From Collinsella sp. WCA1-178-WT-3 (M1) (GTDB taxonomy: Bacteria; Actinomycetota; Coriobacteriia; Coriobacteriales; Coriobacteriaceae), in contig NZ_VUME01000009.1 of assembly GCF_009696325.1 (NCBI RefSeq), forward strand, positions 16,303-80,302: 64,000 bases of DNA, given 5' to 3'. The notes under the pieces are model-generated. The model did not search any database, was not told where the DNA came from, and saw only the letters and a list, made by a program, of their open reading frames with translations. The translations under genes and the position numbers were made by a program. This document shows positions 1 to 9,126 of the stretch, piece by piece. Position 1 is the stretch's first letter; each line of letters begins with the position of its first letter.

Positions 1-759
1 GAGAGCGGCGGAGACCACGAAGGCGATCATGCGGTACTGGGTGACGGAGATACCCACGGACTCGGCAGCGATCTTGTTATCGCGCACGGCCATGATGGCA
101 CGACCGGTGCGGCTGCGGACCAAGTTGAGCACAATCACGAGCGCAACCATAACCAGGATGGCGCCAGCAAGGAACGTCGAGTAGGTCGAAACACCAGATG
201 CGCCCTGGGCACCCTTGATGATAGCGGTGCCGTCTTCGAGCAGGTGTAGGTCGTCGATCGTGGAATTGCCCGTGATGTTAAAGATCACGTGCAGGCCGCG
301 GGAATCGACGCCCACAATGAGGCAGGTAACGATCTCTTTGATAATCTCGCCAAAGGCCAAGGTTACGATGGCCAGGTAGTCACCGCTCAGGCGAAGAACC
401 GGAATACCGATCAGGAAGCCCAGAATGGCGGCGGCGATAGCGCCGACCACAATGCTGATGATCAGACGCACCGGGTCGGACGGAACGGCGCTCTCCAGCG
501 CGACGGCGGTGACGATTCCCGTATAGGCGCCGACGCTCATAAAACCCGCGTGGCCCAGCGACAAGTCGCCCGCGATGCCGACGACGAGGTTGAGCGAGAT
601 GGCCATGACGATATAGGCCGTGATGGGAACCAGCTGACCGACAATCATGCGCGGAATCATGTGGTTAGACTGCATAAAGAACACGATGGCGAACGCCACA
701 ACGCACATGGCGTACGTGACAAAGTCGTGACGCGTCTGCTTGTCTGTAAGAAACTTCAT
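1..759 (-). CDS. livM: Branched-chain amino acid ABC transporter permease LivM (partial, C-terminus off window)
   Basis: The reading frame runs to the window edge without a stop, so only about 253 N-terminal residues are present. The protein is strongly hydrophobic with repeated membrane segments and contains the LivM-type stretches SLNLVVGIAGDLSLGHAGF and GRAIMAVRDNKIAAESVGI. LivM is one of two membrane subunits of the high-affinity leucine/isoleucine/valine importer. The start at 759 follows GGTGAG at good spacing and lies 9 bp after the livH stop, so the two are co-transcribed. The ATPases LivG and LivF are expected beyond position 1, which cannot be seen. Confidence 0.93.
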   Translation of the reverse strand, partial: MKFLTDKQTRHDFVTYAMCVVAFAIVFFMQSNHMIPRMIVGQLVPITAYIVMAISLNLVVGIAGDLSLGHAGFMSVGAYTGIVTAVALESAVPSDPVRLIISIVVGAIAAAILGFLIGIPVLRLSGDYLAIVTLAFGEIIKEIVTCLIVGVDSRGLHVIFNITGNSTIDDLHLLEDGTAIIKGAQGASGVSTYSTFLAGAILVMVALVIVLNLVRSRTGRAIMAVRDNKIAAESVGISVTQYRMIAFVVSAAL

Positions 760-768
760 AACGCTCAC

Positions 769-1650
769 CTACACCTTCTCGGGTACGTACTTGCCCAAGA
801 GGCCGGCAGGCTTGACGAGCAGAACGATGATCAAAACGCCAAAGACGATGGAGTTGGCAAGGCTCGTGGAAATGTAAGCCTGCGCCATCGCCTCGATGAT
901 GCCGATGAGAATGCCGCCGACAAAGGCACCGGGGATGGAGCCGATACCGCCGAAAACGGCAGCGTCGAAGGCCTTGATGCCAGGCATGGCGCCCGTGGTG
1001 GGCTGCAGAACCGGCGAGTAGGAGCACAGGAGCACACCGGCGATGGCGGCAAGGGCGGAGCCGATGGCGAACGTCATCGAGATGGTGCGGTTGACGTTGA
1101 TGCCCATGAGCTGAGCGGCGGCCTTGTCCTCGGACACGGCGCGCATGGCCTTGCCCATCTTGGTCTTACCTGTAAAGATCATCAGACCGGCCATGATAAC
1201 CAGGCAGGCGACGATGGTGACGAGCGAGACGGCACTTACGTTGAACTTGGCCAAGAACTCCGGCACCGGGAAGGTGACGAGCGAAGTGAAGTTCTTGGGC
1301 GTGGCGCCCCACAGAAGTTGCGCGGCATTCTGCAGGAAGTAGGACACACCGATGGCCGTGATCAGAACGGCCAGCGGGCCTGCTTGGCGCAGCGGCCTAT
1401 AGGCCAGACCCTCAATGAGAACACCGAGAACCGTGCAGACCACACAAGAGAGAACTACAGATGCCCAGCCCGGGAGGCCGAGATACGACGTGGCGCAGAA
1501 CGAGACATAGGCACCGACCATGATGACATCGCCGTGAGCGAAGTTGAGCATCTTGGCGATACCGTAGACCATGGTGTAGCCCAACGCGATGATGGCGTAG
1601 ACGCTGCCCATGGACAGGCCGTTGACCAGGTATTGGATAAAGACCGTCAT
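769..1650 (-). CDS. livH: Branched-chain amino acid ABC transporter permease LivH
   Basis: A 293-residue integral membrane protein beginning MTVFIQYLVNGLSMGSVYAI and carrying the family stretch GLGYTMVYG-like ALGYTMVYGIAKMLNFAHGD. It forms the second permease half of the LIV importer with LivM. The ATG at 1650 was chosen because AAAGGGGG lies 9 nt upstream; the ATG at 1659 abuts that same sequence and the longer frame to 1725 has no ribosome site. It lies downstream of two binding-protein genes, with a stem-loop in the gap, and directly upstream of livM. Confidence 0.95.
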   Translation of the reverse strand: MTVFIQYLVNGLSMGSVYAIIALGYTMVYGIAKMLNFAHGDVIMVGAYVSFCATSYLGLPGWASVVLSCVVCTVLGVLIEGLAYRPLRQAGPLAVLITAIGVSYFLQNAAQLLWGATPKNFTSLVTFPVPEFLAKFNVSAVSLVTIVACLVIMAGLMIFTGKTKMGKAMRAVSEDKAAAQLMGINVNRTISMTFAIGSALAAIAGVLLCSYSPVLQPTTGAMPGIKAFDAAVFGGIGSIPGAFVGGILIGIIEAMAQAYISTSLANSIVFGVLIIVLLVKPAGLLGKYVPEKV

Positions 1651-1726
1651 GTTCCACATCCCCCTTTCGAATAGGTTTCCAGTTGATGTATGAAACAGGG
1701 ACGTTACGTTGTCCCCAGATACCAAG

Positions 1727-1758
1727 CAAGCAGGGAAGGCGAAAACCTCCCCTGCTTG
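1727..1758 (-). promoter_or_regulatory. Stem-loop between binding-protein gene and livH
   Basis: On the minus strand a 13-bp stem with one G-U pair closes a 6-nt loop. It lies after the binding-protein stop (1790) and before livH (1650). There is no U-run after it, so it looks more like an mRNA-stabilising or attenuating hairpin than a full terminator. Such hairpins commonly allow more binding protein than permease to be made; that role is inferred here. Confidence 0.5.
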
Positions 1759-1789
1759 GGATCAAAACCGCTCTATGTAAGGCGGCCTA

Positions 1790-2977
1790 TTAGGCCAATA
1801 CGTACTTGCCGTCGGTGATGACATACGCCGTAGGATCCTTCTGGACCTGGCCCTTGTCGTTCCAGGAGAGCTTGCCGGTCAGACCGTCAACGGTAATCTT
1901 GAGCATAGCCTTGGGCAGCTTCTCGGCGACCTCGGTCGGGTCGGCGTCGACACCAAGACCGGCCTCCTTGAGGGCCTCGACCACCGCGTGCACGCCGTCG
2001 TAGGCATCGGCGGCAAACTGGTCGGGGGTATCGCCGTACTTATCCTTGTAAGCGTTGACGAAGTCGGCGTTCTTCTCGTCGTCGGCGGAGAACGGGGTCA
2101 TGAGCAGCAGACCCTCGGCAAGAGAGGTGTCGAAGCCCTCGACGCCCAGGATACCGTCCATGCCGTCGCATCCCATCATCTTGACGTCGTAGCCCATGTC
2201 CTTGGCGTTCTTGAGCAGGACGGACGCCGGCGTGTAGTAGATCGGCGCAAAGATCATGGTGGCGCCGGCCTGCTTGGCCTTGGTCAGCTGGTTGGTAAAG
2301 CTCGTAGCGGAGTCGTCCTTAAAGGTCTCTTCGTCAACAATCTCGAGCTTAGACTCAGCGGCCTGGGCCTTAAAGGAATCTGCAATGCCCGAAGAATAAG
2401 CGTCGCCGGAGTTATAGAACAGCACGAACTTCTCGTCCGCATACTTCTCTGCCAGGAACTTGGCAGCGTTGACGCCCTGGTTGGGGTCGGTAAAGCAAAC
2501 CTGGAAGACGCAATCCTTTCCGTCGGTGACGTCCTCGGAGGACGCGGACGGGGTGATCATGAATGTCTTGGGGTCGTTACCGCACTCTGCGGCAACGGCA
2601 ACCGACGCACCCGTGGTGGTCGGGCCGACGAGGGCCTGCATGCCCCAGTCGAGCAGGTTATTAAAGGCGTTGACGGCCTTCTCGCCGTCGGCCTGGTCGT
2701 CCTCGGCCTTGCTGGCAAGCGGCAGCTCCTTGGTGGAGAAGTCCTTGCAGCCAAGCTCGACGCCCTGGGTAACGGACTTGCCGTAAGACGCGGCGGCACC
2801 GGTCAGCGGGCCAATGGTGCCGATCTTAAACGAAGCGTCGCTCGAAGCGGAACCGCTGTCGCCGCCGTTGGAGGAGCAGCCAGCTAGAATGGACATCGCC
2901 CCCAGACCTGCTGCGCTCGCGATAACGCTCCTGCGATTCATAACAGGGTTCAATGACTTACCGGTGAGGCTCGACAT
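1790..2977 (-). CDS. Branched-chain amino acid ABC transporter substrate-binding lipoprotein (copy 1)
   Basis: A 395-residue LivK/LivJ-type periplasmic-binding-fold protein. The N-terminus has NRRS then a hydrophobic stretch and the lipobox LAGC, so it is exported and lipid-anchored; the RR pair suggests possible Tat use. Family stretches include FKIGTIGPLTGAAASYG and FAPIYYTPASVLLKNAKDMG. The start at 2977 follows GAGAGGAG at 6-nt spacing. It is closely similar to the next gene upstream (3247-4413), including long near-identical blocks, which indicates tandem duplication. Ligand preference cannot be read from sequence. Confidence 0.93.
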   Translation of the reverse strand: MSSLTGKSLNPVMNRRSVIASAAGLGAMSILAGCSSNGGDSGSASSDASFKIGTIGPLTGAAASYGKSVTQGVELGCKDFSTKELPLASKAEDDQADGEKAVNAFNNLLDWGMQALVGPTTTGASVAVAAECGNDPKTFMITPSASSEDVTDGKDCVFQVCFTDPNQGVNAAKFLAEKYADEKFVLFYNSGDAYSSGIADSFKAQAAESKLEIVDEETFKDDSATSFTNQLTKAKQAGATMIFAPIYYTPASVLLKNAKDMGYDVKMMGCDGMDGILGVEGFDTSLAEGLLLMTPFSADDEKNADFVNAYKDKYGDTPDQFAADAYDGVHAVVEALKEAGLGVDADPTEVAEKLPKAMLKITVDGLTGKLSWNDKGQVQKDPTAYVITDGKYVLA

Positions 2978-3246
2978 GCGGCTCTCCTCTCAAATCTCGT
3001 CGGGTTTCGGTTACCCGACAGGCCATCCTCCGCCGTCTTCGGCGCTCGCAAAATAGTAGACGCTTTAGTTGAGAAAAGTGGCGATTATTTCAACTTTTCT
3101 TTTGCCTTGTCCATTTATCCATAATTATGCGTATTTCTTTCGGTTTATACAGTTTAAAGATTTTATTGTGTGAAAGTAATGTTTCCGTTTTGTTACAAGC
3201 TTTCCTGCCCTGAATAACATGGCCCCACCGGTCTCGTTATATGCAC
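2978..3246 (-). promoter_or_regulatory. Intergenic region and structured leader between the two binding-protein genes
   Basis: The middle (about 3060-3200) is AT-rich compared with its flanks. A TATAAA at 3149-3144 on the minus strand is a possible -10 without a convincing -35. The leader nearest copy 1 holds the hairpin GTCGGGT/ACCCGAC (2999-3019). Copy 1 may therefore have its own promoter as well as read-through from copy 2. No credible ORF is present; the 65-codon frame here has no ribosome site. Confidence 0.35.
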
Positions 3247-4413
3247 TTAGGCGGCGATGTACTTGCCGTCCTGAATCACATAGGCCGTAGCGGGCTTCTC
3301 GACTTGGCCCTCGTCGTTCCACGTGAGCTCGCCTGTCAGGCCCTCAATCTTGATCTTGCGCATAGCCTTGGCAAGGTCGCCGGCAATGTCGGCGCCGTCG
3401 ACCGTAATGTCGATGTCCGCCTCATCGATTGCCTCGACAATCGCGTGGATGCAGTCATAAGCATCGGCGGCAAACTGGTTGGGCGTCTCGTTGTAGGCGT
3501 CCTTATATGCCTTGACGAAGTCGGCGTTCTTCTCATCGTCGGCAGAGAACGGGGTCATGAGCAGCACGCCCTCGGCAAGAGAGGTGTCGAAGCCCTCAAC
3601 GGAGAGCAGGCCGTCCATGCCGTCGGTGCCCATGAGGGTCATGTCGTAGCCCATGTCCTTGGCGTTCTTGAGCAGGACGGACGCCGGCGTGTAATAGATC
3701 GGGGCAAAGATAAGCGTGGCGCCGGCCTCCTTGGCCTTGGTGAGCTGGTTGGTAAAGCTCGTGGAAGAGTCGTCCTTAAAGGTCTCGGTATCGACGATAT
3801 CGAGCTTGGACGCCTTGGCCTGCTCGGCAAAAGCGTCGGCAACGCCCGAGCTATACGTATCGCCGGAGTTGTAGAACAGGGCGATCTTGGCGTCTGCATA
3901 CTTCTCGGCCAGGAACTTCGCGGCGCTGGCGCCCATGGTGGGATCGGTGAAGCAAACCTGAAAGACCGTGGTCTTATCCTTGGTGACGTCGAGCGACGAG
4001 GCCGAAGGCGTGACCATGAGCATATCGTCGGCGATCTCGCCCGAGACGGCGACGGCGGCACCAGTCGTGACGGGGCCGACGAGCGCCTGCATGCCCCAGT
4101 CGCACAAGGTATTGAAGGCGTTGATGGCCTTCTCGCCGTCGGCGACGTCATCCTCGGACTTAAGCGAGAGTTTGAGATCCTTGGTCGAGAAATCCTTGGC
4201 GGCGAGCTTGGCACCTTTCTCGGCCGAAACGCCATAGGTTGCCGCGGCGCCGGTCAGAGGGCCGATGACACCGATCTTGAAGGTCTTACCGCCATCGGCG
4301 GAGCCGCCGTCTGAGCCACCCGACGAGCAACCAGCGAGTGCGGCAGCGCTGCCGAGCGCCGCGGCGCCGGCGAGAAAGTTCCTACGGCTGAGCGTGCTGT
4401 TGATGTTGAACAT
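3247..4413 (-). CDS. Branched-chain amino acid ABC transporter substrate-binding lipoprotein (copy 2)
   Basis: A 388-residue paralogue of the protein at 1790-2977. The N-terminus contains SRRNFLAGAAALGSAAALAGC, ending in a lipobox Cys, and the mature part has FKIGVIGPLTGAAATYG. It captures branched-chain or related amino acids for the LivHM permeases encoded downstream. GGGGGACACC precedes the ATG. It is the first gene of the minus-strand cluster and is transcribed divergently from homoserine dehydrogenase. Two binding proteins sharing one permease would broaden substrate range; this is inferred from gene order. Confidence 0.93.
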   Translation of the reverse strand: MFNINSTLSRRNFLAGAAALGSAAALAGCSSGGSDGGSADGGKTFKIGVIGPLTGAAATYGVSAEKGAKLAAKDFSTKDLKLSLKSEDDVADGEKAINAFNTLCDWGMQALVGPVTTGAAVAVSGEIADDMLMVTPSASSLDVTKDKTTVFQVCFTDPTMGASAAKFLAEKYADAKIALFYNSGDTYSSGVADAFAEQAKASKLDIVDTETFKDDSSTSFTNQLTKAKEAGATLIFAPIYYTPASVLLKNAKDMGYDMTLMGTDGMDGLLSVEGFDTSLAEGVLLMTPFSADDEKNADFVKAYKDAYNETPNQFAADAYDCIHAIVEAIDEADIDITVDGADIAGDLAKAMRKIKIEGLTGELTWNDEGQVEKPATAYVIQDGKYIAA

Positions 4414-4663
4414 GGTGTCCCCCTTTTTCGCTGGCCGCGGTGCGGCCGTCTTGCGGTACGGGGCAAACCTTATGGCGCAAACGTTGACAGTTTGTTACGG
4501 AAGTTCGTTTGTAGCGAGCATGTTTCCAATGTTTCCGCAGCGTTTCGGGGGTGCCGTTTTGTGCGACTCCTGTTGCCTGGCGAGCGCGCGCTCTCGGTTC
4601 ACGCTAGAATGCACTCAACATTACTTGATCAATCAATCTATAAGATGCACGAAGGAGCTATCT

Positions 4664-6007
4664 ATGAGCGAACCCCTGCGCACCGTGAACGTCGGTCTGA
4701 TCGGTCTGGGAACCGTCGGCGGCGGCGTGGCCCGTCTGATCAAGAGCCACCACGATGAGTACCTGGCCGCCTACGGCATCGACCTTAAGCTGACCCGCGC
4801 CTGCGCGCTTGCCTGGGAGCAGGCCGAGGCAGCCGGTATTGAGCGCGAGGCCTTTACGAGTGACTGGCACGACGTCGTTACCGACCCCGCCGTCGATATC
4901 GTCGTCGAGCTGATCGGCGGCGAGCATCCCGCGACCGAGATCTTCACCACCGCCTTTGAGCACGGCAAGCACGTCGTCTCTGCCAACAAGGCCCTGCTGG
5001 GCCGTCACGTCGAGACGCTTGCCGAGAAGGCGCGCGCGTGCGGCGTGCAGATTAAGTGCGAGGCCAGCTGCGGCGGCGGCATCCCCATCGTGAGCACGCT
5101 CGAGCACGACCTGGTGGGCAACAAGATCCTGACCATCGCCGGCATCCTCAACGGCACCACCAACTACATCCTGTCGCGCATGGACGCCGAGGGCGCCGAT
5201 TACGCCGACGTGCTTGCCGACGCGCAGGCCAAGGGCTACGCCGAGGCCGACCCGTCCGCCGACGTCGACGGCTTCGACGCCGCCAGCAAGACGGCCATCC
5301 TCGCCTCCATCGGTTTTGGCACCCGCGTTACCACCGATGATGTGTACCAGCAGGGTATCCGCACCATCGGCGCCGAGGACATCGCCCAGGCCCGCGAGCT
5401 CGGCTACACCATTAAGTTGCTCGGCATCGCCCGCAACACCGAGGCCGGCGTCGACGTCCGCGTGCATCCCACGCTGATCCCCGCCGACCACATGCTCGCC
5501 AAGGTCAACGGCGCCATGAACGCCGTCTACGTGGTAGGCGACGCCGTGGGCGAGACCATGTTCTACGGTGCCGGCGCAGGCTCCTTCCCCACCGCGAGCG
5601 CCGTCGTGGGCGATATCCTGTCGCTCTCCGAGCAGATCAGCCGCGGCGTGGCTCCGCTGCCCGAGATTGAGCCCTATGGCCACAACCTCGCCTTTAAGCC
5701 CATGGACGAGCTCCAGACCAAGTACTATGTGCGCCTGAAGGTCGCCGACCGCGTGGGTGCCCTGTCCGAGACGGTCGATATCTTTGCCAAGCACAACATC
5801 TCGATCTCGCTCATCAACCAGGTCGAGGACGGCAAGTCGGGCGTCAGCGATGCCTGCTCGGTCATCTTCCTGACGCACCGCGCGCTCGAGAAGGACGTCC
5901 AGGCTGCCGCCGCCGAGCTTGCCAGCGTCGACTGCGTGGCCGAGGTCGCCAACGTCCTGCGCATCGAGAACGTCGAGGCCTGGACCGAAGGCGTCATGGC
6001 CAACTAA
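4664..6007 (+). CDS. hom: Homoserine dehydrogenase
   Basis: A 447-residue NAD(P)-dependent oxidoreductase converting aspartate semialdehyde to homoserine for threonine and methionine synthesis. Residues about 9-21 are the Rossmann motif VGLIGLGTVGGGV; ANKALLG and the catalytic-domain stretch GILNGTTNYIL follow, then a C-terminal ACT domain from about residue 350 (YYVRLKVADRVGALSETVD), typical of threonine feedback control. The ATG at 4664 is preceded by GAAGGAG; the frame upstream to 4265 is an unsupported extension. A TAGAAT at 4605-4610 could be a -10. A strong terminator follows, so it is probably monocistronic. Confidence 0.97.
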   Translation: MSEPLRTVNVGLIGLGTVGGGVARLIKSHHDEYLAAYGIDLKLTRACALAWEQAEAAGIEREAFTSDWHDVVTDPAVDIVVELIGGEHPATEIFTTAFEHGKHVVSANKALLGRHVETLAEKARACGVQIKCEASCGGGIPIVSTLEHDLVGNKILTIAGILNGTTNYILSRMDAEGADYADVLADAQAKGYAEADPSADVDGFDAASKTAILASIGFGTRVTTDDVYQQGIRTIGAEDIAQARELGYTIKLLGIARNTEAGVDVRVHPTLIPADHMLAKVNGAMNAVYVVGDAVGETMFYGAGAGSFPTASAVVGDILSLSEQISRGVAPLPEIEPYGHNLAFKPMDELQTKYYVRLKVADRVGALSETVDIFAKHNISISLINQVEDGKSGVSDACSVIFLTHRALEKDVQAAAAELASVDCVAEVANVLRIENVEAWTEGVMAN

Positions 6008-6038
6008 CCCAACGCTCGCCCAGCAATACGCGCTTTGA

Positions 6039-6072
6039 GGGCTCCCGTCCGATGTGGGACGGGAGCCCTTTT
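6039..6072 (+). terminator. Rho-independent terminator after hom
   Basis: GGGCTCCCGTCC and its complement GGACGGGAGCCC enclose a short loop and are followed by TTTT. Confidence 0.85.
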
Positions 6073-6221
6073 GCCTCCTGCCCTAAGCACAACGGCAGAG
6101 CACATTTGCGCGAGCCGCTCATCGGTAACGCGCGCTGCCGTTCACCGATATGCAAACGCGGTCGATTCCGGCTACCGCTACGCTGTGCTGAGAATGTCCG
6201 CCCGCGATGAGAGGAAACACT

Positions 6222-6971
6222 ATGTTGCTCGAGGGCAAGAAAGCGATCGTCACCGGAGGCACGCGCGGTATCGGCTATGCCATCGCCTGCCGTTTTATCG
6301 AAGAGGGTGCCGCAGTCACCGTCTTTGGCTCGCGCCAGGAGACTGCCGACGCGGCCGTTGAGAAGCTGGCGGCCGCCTATCCCGACGCCAAGGTCTGGGG
6401 CCGCTCCTGCGACCTCACCTCACTCGAGGCCGTAACCGAGGCTTTTACCCAGGCTGCAACCGACATGGGCGGCTTGGACACGGTCGTCAACAACGCCGGC
6501 ATCTCCCAGCGCTCGCCGCTTTTGGACTACACGGCCGAGGAGTTCGCCAAAGTCATGGACCTCAACGTCGTCGCCGTCTTTAACGGTCACCAGGCGGCCG
6601 CCAAGATTATGACCGAGGCCGGCCACGGCGGCACCATCACCACCACGAGCTCGATGGTCGCCAAGTACGGTCAGCCCTCCGGCGTCGGTTACCCCACGTC
6701 CAAGTTTGCCGTCAACGGCATGGTCCAGTCGCTCTCGCGCGAGCTCGCCCCCATGGGCATTCGCGTCAATGCCGTCGCACCCGGCGTAACCAAGACCGAT
6801 ATGGTCGCCAACCTGCCCGAAGAGGTCATCAAGCCCATCATCGCCATCATTCCGCTGGGTCGCATGGGCGAGCCCGAGGATGTCGCCAACGCCTTTGTTT
6901 TCCTGGCGAGCGACATGTCCTCCTACGTCACGGGCGCCGTGCTCCCCGTCGACGGAGCCGCCCGCTCCTAA
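6222..6971 (+). CDS. Short-chain dehydrogenase/reductase (FabG / hydroxysteroid dehydrogenase type)
   Basis: A 249-residue classical SDR. The cofactor motif TGGTRGIG is at residues 11-18; NNAG, the catalytic serine in TTSS, and Tyr and Lys in YPTSK follow, and the tail FLASDMSSYVTGAVLPVDGA is characteristic. SDRs of this type reduce 3-oxoacyl-ACP or oxidise steroid and sugar hydroxyls. A bile salt hydrolase occurs elsewhere in the window, so a bile-acid hydroxysteroid dehydrogenase is possible, but the sequence alone cannot separate this from FabG-like activity. AGAGGA lies 6 nt before the ATG at 6222. Confidence 0.9.
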   Translation: MLLEGKKAIVTGGTRGIGYAIACRFIEEGAAVTVFGSRQETADAAVEKLAAAYPDAKVWGRSCDLTSLEAVTEAFTQAATDMGGLDTVVNNAGISQRSPLLDYTAEEFAKVMDLNVVAVFNGHQAAAKIMTEAGHGGTITTTSSMVAKYGQPSGVGYPTSKFAVNGMVQSLSRELAPMGIRVNAVAPGVTKTDMVANLPEEVIKPIIAIIPLGRMGEPEDVANAFVFLASDMSSYVTGAVLPVDGAARS

Positions 6972-7017
6972 AGGTCGCAAGCCACGACTTCGAACCTCAA
7001 CGAGGCCCAACGCAAAA

Positions 7018-7063
7018 GGCGCGCTGCCTGCATCAACCGCAGACAGCGCGCCTTCTTCTGTTT
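7018..7063. terminator. Bidirectional terminator between convergent genes
   Basis: GGCGCGCTG (7018-7026) pairs with CAGCGCGCC (7044-7052). A T-rich tail follows on the plus strand and AAAA precedes on the left, giving U residues for the minus-strand transcript. It separates the dehydrogenase from the antiporter. Confidence 0.75.
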
Positions 7064-7065
7064 GT

Positions 7066-7378
7066 AAGGGAAACAGCGTCCCGGTATTTCAGCTCCGAAC
7101 GGGACACAGCTTCCCTCAGGGCCATGTTTCGGAAAATGCGCCCCGTTTTGAACGCTAATTCTGGGACGCGCTTTCCGCAAGGCCTTTGATTCGGAAAGCG
7201 CGTCCCATTTTGAACCTTCAGACTGGGACGCGCTTTCCGGCAGGAGTCCAAAGCGGAAACCGCATCCCACTCCGGGCGTCCATTCTGGGATGTGACTTCC
7301 CGATGGGGGCCGATGCGGAAACTGCGTCCCGTTTCGGGTCTTTAAAGCGGGACGCGGCTTCCCCTAGGGAAGCATCTC
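7066..7378. repeat. Tandem palindromic repeat array, 62-bp period
   Basis: GGGAC(G/A)-type left arms start at 7101, 7163, 7225, 7287 and 7349, exactly 62 bp apart; a right half-unit precedes at 7066-7100. The best unit has the perfect 15-bp arms GGGACGCGCTTTCCG (7163-7177) and CGGAAAGCGCGTCCC (7192-7206) around a 14-nt loop; the remainder is a linker often containing TTTTGAAC. The arms are conserved and the loops diverge. Because 62 is not a multiple of 3 there is no repeated peptide, so this is non-coding. It fills the gap up to the antiporter stop codon. Confidence 0.85.
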
Positions 7379-7379
7379 G

Positions 7380-8942
7380 TTATTTGCCGTCGTCGTCCTG
7401 GGCTTCATCGCGCGCGTAGAGCTCCAGCATGCGGCGGCGGTATTCGCGCACGGCGAGCTTGGCGCGCTCCAGGCGGCGGCGCTCACGCGGAGTCAGCTTG
7501 GACGGGTCGATCTCGTCGCCATAGGTCTTCTCAGCCAGCAAATGAGCGGCGTCCACGATGCGGGCATCGATGTGGCCGCTTGCCGCCTCGATCGAGAGGC
7601 GGTCAGCAATGGAATCAAGGGTAGGTATGCCGTCGAGCGAACGCCCATGGCCATGCGAGGTCAGCAATTCGTGTTCGCGCGCGAGCAGGCTCGCTAGGTC
7701 GTGGTGAGCGCGCAGGATATCGAGTGCGTCGGCAGGGTGCTCGGCGACCTCTGCCACGGCAGTGGCCGGCGCGGCATCGACCACGCGATAGAAGAGCTGC
7801 GCGAGCAGCGGCATCAAGAACACCGTGATGGCACCGGCGGCTACCATAACCGAGGCGACGTCTTGCGACAGAGCGCCTGCGTTGACGGCCACACTCGTCA
7901 CGGCAACGATGATCGGCAGGGCCGTGGTGCAGTACAGGGCCACGGTAATGCGGCCATACGCCGAAACGTCACGTGTCGCAGGACAAATGCTCATAGAGAC
8001 AAGGATCGGCACGGCGCGAATGATCAGCAACGCCGCGATAAAGCCCACGAGCAGACCCGGGCGCGACGCCACGGCCGTCAGGTCAATCTTTGCGCCCGAC
8101 ACGGTAAAGAACACCGGAATCAAAAAGCCATAGGCCAGGCCATCGAGCTTGGTCTCGAGCGTATGGTTGCCCTCGGGGATGATATAGCGCAGGACAAAGC
8201 CAGCGGCAAAAGAGCCCAACACGATGTCGAGGTCAAAGATGGCGGAAAATGCCACGAGTGTGACCAGGATGAGCACCGTCAGGCGCACGAACGTCTGCGA
8301 CGTCGTGTCGGCCCGTTCCTCGACAAACGCAAAGAAGCGGCTGCCGACGCGCTTGGAGCGGCTCGGAACCACGGCCAACAGCACACAGACCAGTGCAAAC
8401 AAGCCAAGGATCACGAGCGTCTGGATACCAGTACGAGCGGAGAGCAGCACCGACATGGCAAGCACGGGACCGAGCTCTCCCCACGTGCCATAGGCAAGGA
8501 TGGAGTCGCCCACGCGCGTGCCGGTCAGCGAACGCTCACGCATGATGGGCACGAGCGTGCCGAGCGCCGTCGAAGTGAGCGCCAGCGTCACGGCGATACC
8601 GTCGAAATGGCTGACCGAGAACCACGGGGTAAAGCGCACGGCAAGCCAGGCGATGCTAAACGTGACGACCCACGTCGCCATACCGTAGCGTCCCTCGACG
8701 CCCGTGATGTTCTTGGGGTCGATCTCAAAGCCGGCAAGCAGGAACAAAAAGGCCAGACCGAGCTCGGACACAAGCGATACCTCGGCATCTACATGGATGA
8801 CGCCGAGCATGTGAGGTCCCAGCACCGCGCCGAACACGAGCAAAAAGACCGTCTCGGGAACGGGCTTTCCGGGAATCGCCGATGCGATAAAGGGGCTTGC
8901 GAAGGCCACAAGCGCGATGATGGCGAGCGAAACGAATGCCAT
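7380..8942 (-). CDS. CPA2-type cation:proton antiporter
   Basis: A 520-residue membrane protein. About 12 hydrophobic segments occupy residues 1-385, starting with FVSLAIIALVAFASPFIASA and including the family-like stretch LGLAFLFLLAGFEIDPKN. Residues about 390-520 form a hydrophilic, Ala/Arg-rich cytosolic tail ending in an acidic patch; no KTN/TrkA nucleotide-binding domain is apparent. The likely role is Na+/H+ or K+/H+ exchange for pH and salt balance. AAAGG precedes the ATG. It is transcribed divergently from purL and ends against the 62-bp repeat array. Confidence 0.87.
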   Translation of the reverse strand: MAFVSLAIIALVAFASPFIASAIPGKPVPETVFLLVFGAVLGPHMLGVIHVDAEVSLVSELGLAFLFLLAGFEIDPKNITGVEGRYGMATWVVTFSIAWLAVRFTPWFSVSHFDGIAVTLALTSTALGTLVPIMRERSLTGTRVGDSILAYGTWGELGPVLAMSVLLSARTGIQTLVILGLFALVCVLLAVVPSRSKRVGSRFFAFVEERADTTSQTFVRLTVLILVTLVAFSAIFDLDIVLGSFAAGFVLRYIIPEGNHTLETKLDGLAYGFLIPVFFTVSGAKIDLTAVASRPGLLVGFIAALLIIRAVPILVSMSICPATRDVSAYGRITVALYCTTALPIIVAVTSVAVNAGALSQDVASVMVAAGAITVFLMPLLAQLFYRVVDAAPATAVAEVAEHPADALDILRAHHDLASLLAREHELLTSHGHGRSLDGIPTLDSIADRLSIEAASGHIDARIVDAAHLLAEKTYGDEIDPSKLTPRERRRLERAKLAVREYRRRMLELYARDEAQDDDGK

Positions 8943-9126
8943 GTGATGCCTTTCTCTTGTTTGCGCTTCACTGTAGCACCCTCGCCGTCCTCAATACGCC
9001 ATGAGCTGTCGTATCATAGTGACGTTTACAAACATGTGGCTCAAGGCGACCGCGAGGCTTGTCCCGCAAACCGACCGCTGCCGCATACCGCACCGTACGC
9101 CCAACCGATCAGGAAGGCAGGAACCA

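Noticed and set aside
289..1674. 461-codon plus-strand frame across livM and livH
   Set aside because: Composition is Asp/Gly/His/Arg-rich antisense; the minus strand encodes clear permeases.
3125..3322. 65-codon minus-strand ORF after binding-protein copy 2
   Set aside because: It overlaps the 3' end of the real gene, lies in an AT-rich promoter region and has no ribosome site.
6968..7270. 100-codon minus-strand ORF in the 62-bp repeats
   Set aside because: The 62-bp period shifts frame at each unit, so any peptide is accidental; no ribosome site.
7066..7378. CRISPR array
   Set aside because: Spacing is regular, but the repeat is a palindrome with diverging copies, has no unique spacers of even length and no cas genes nearby.
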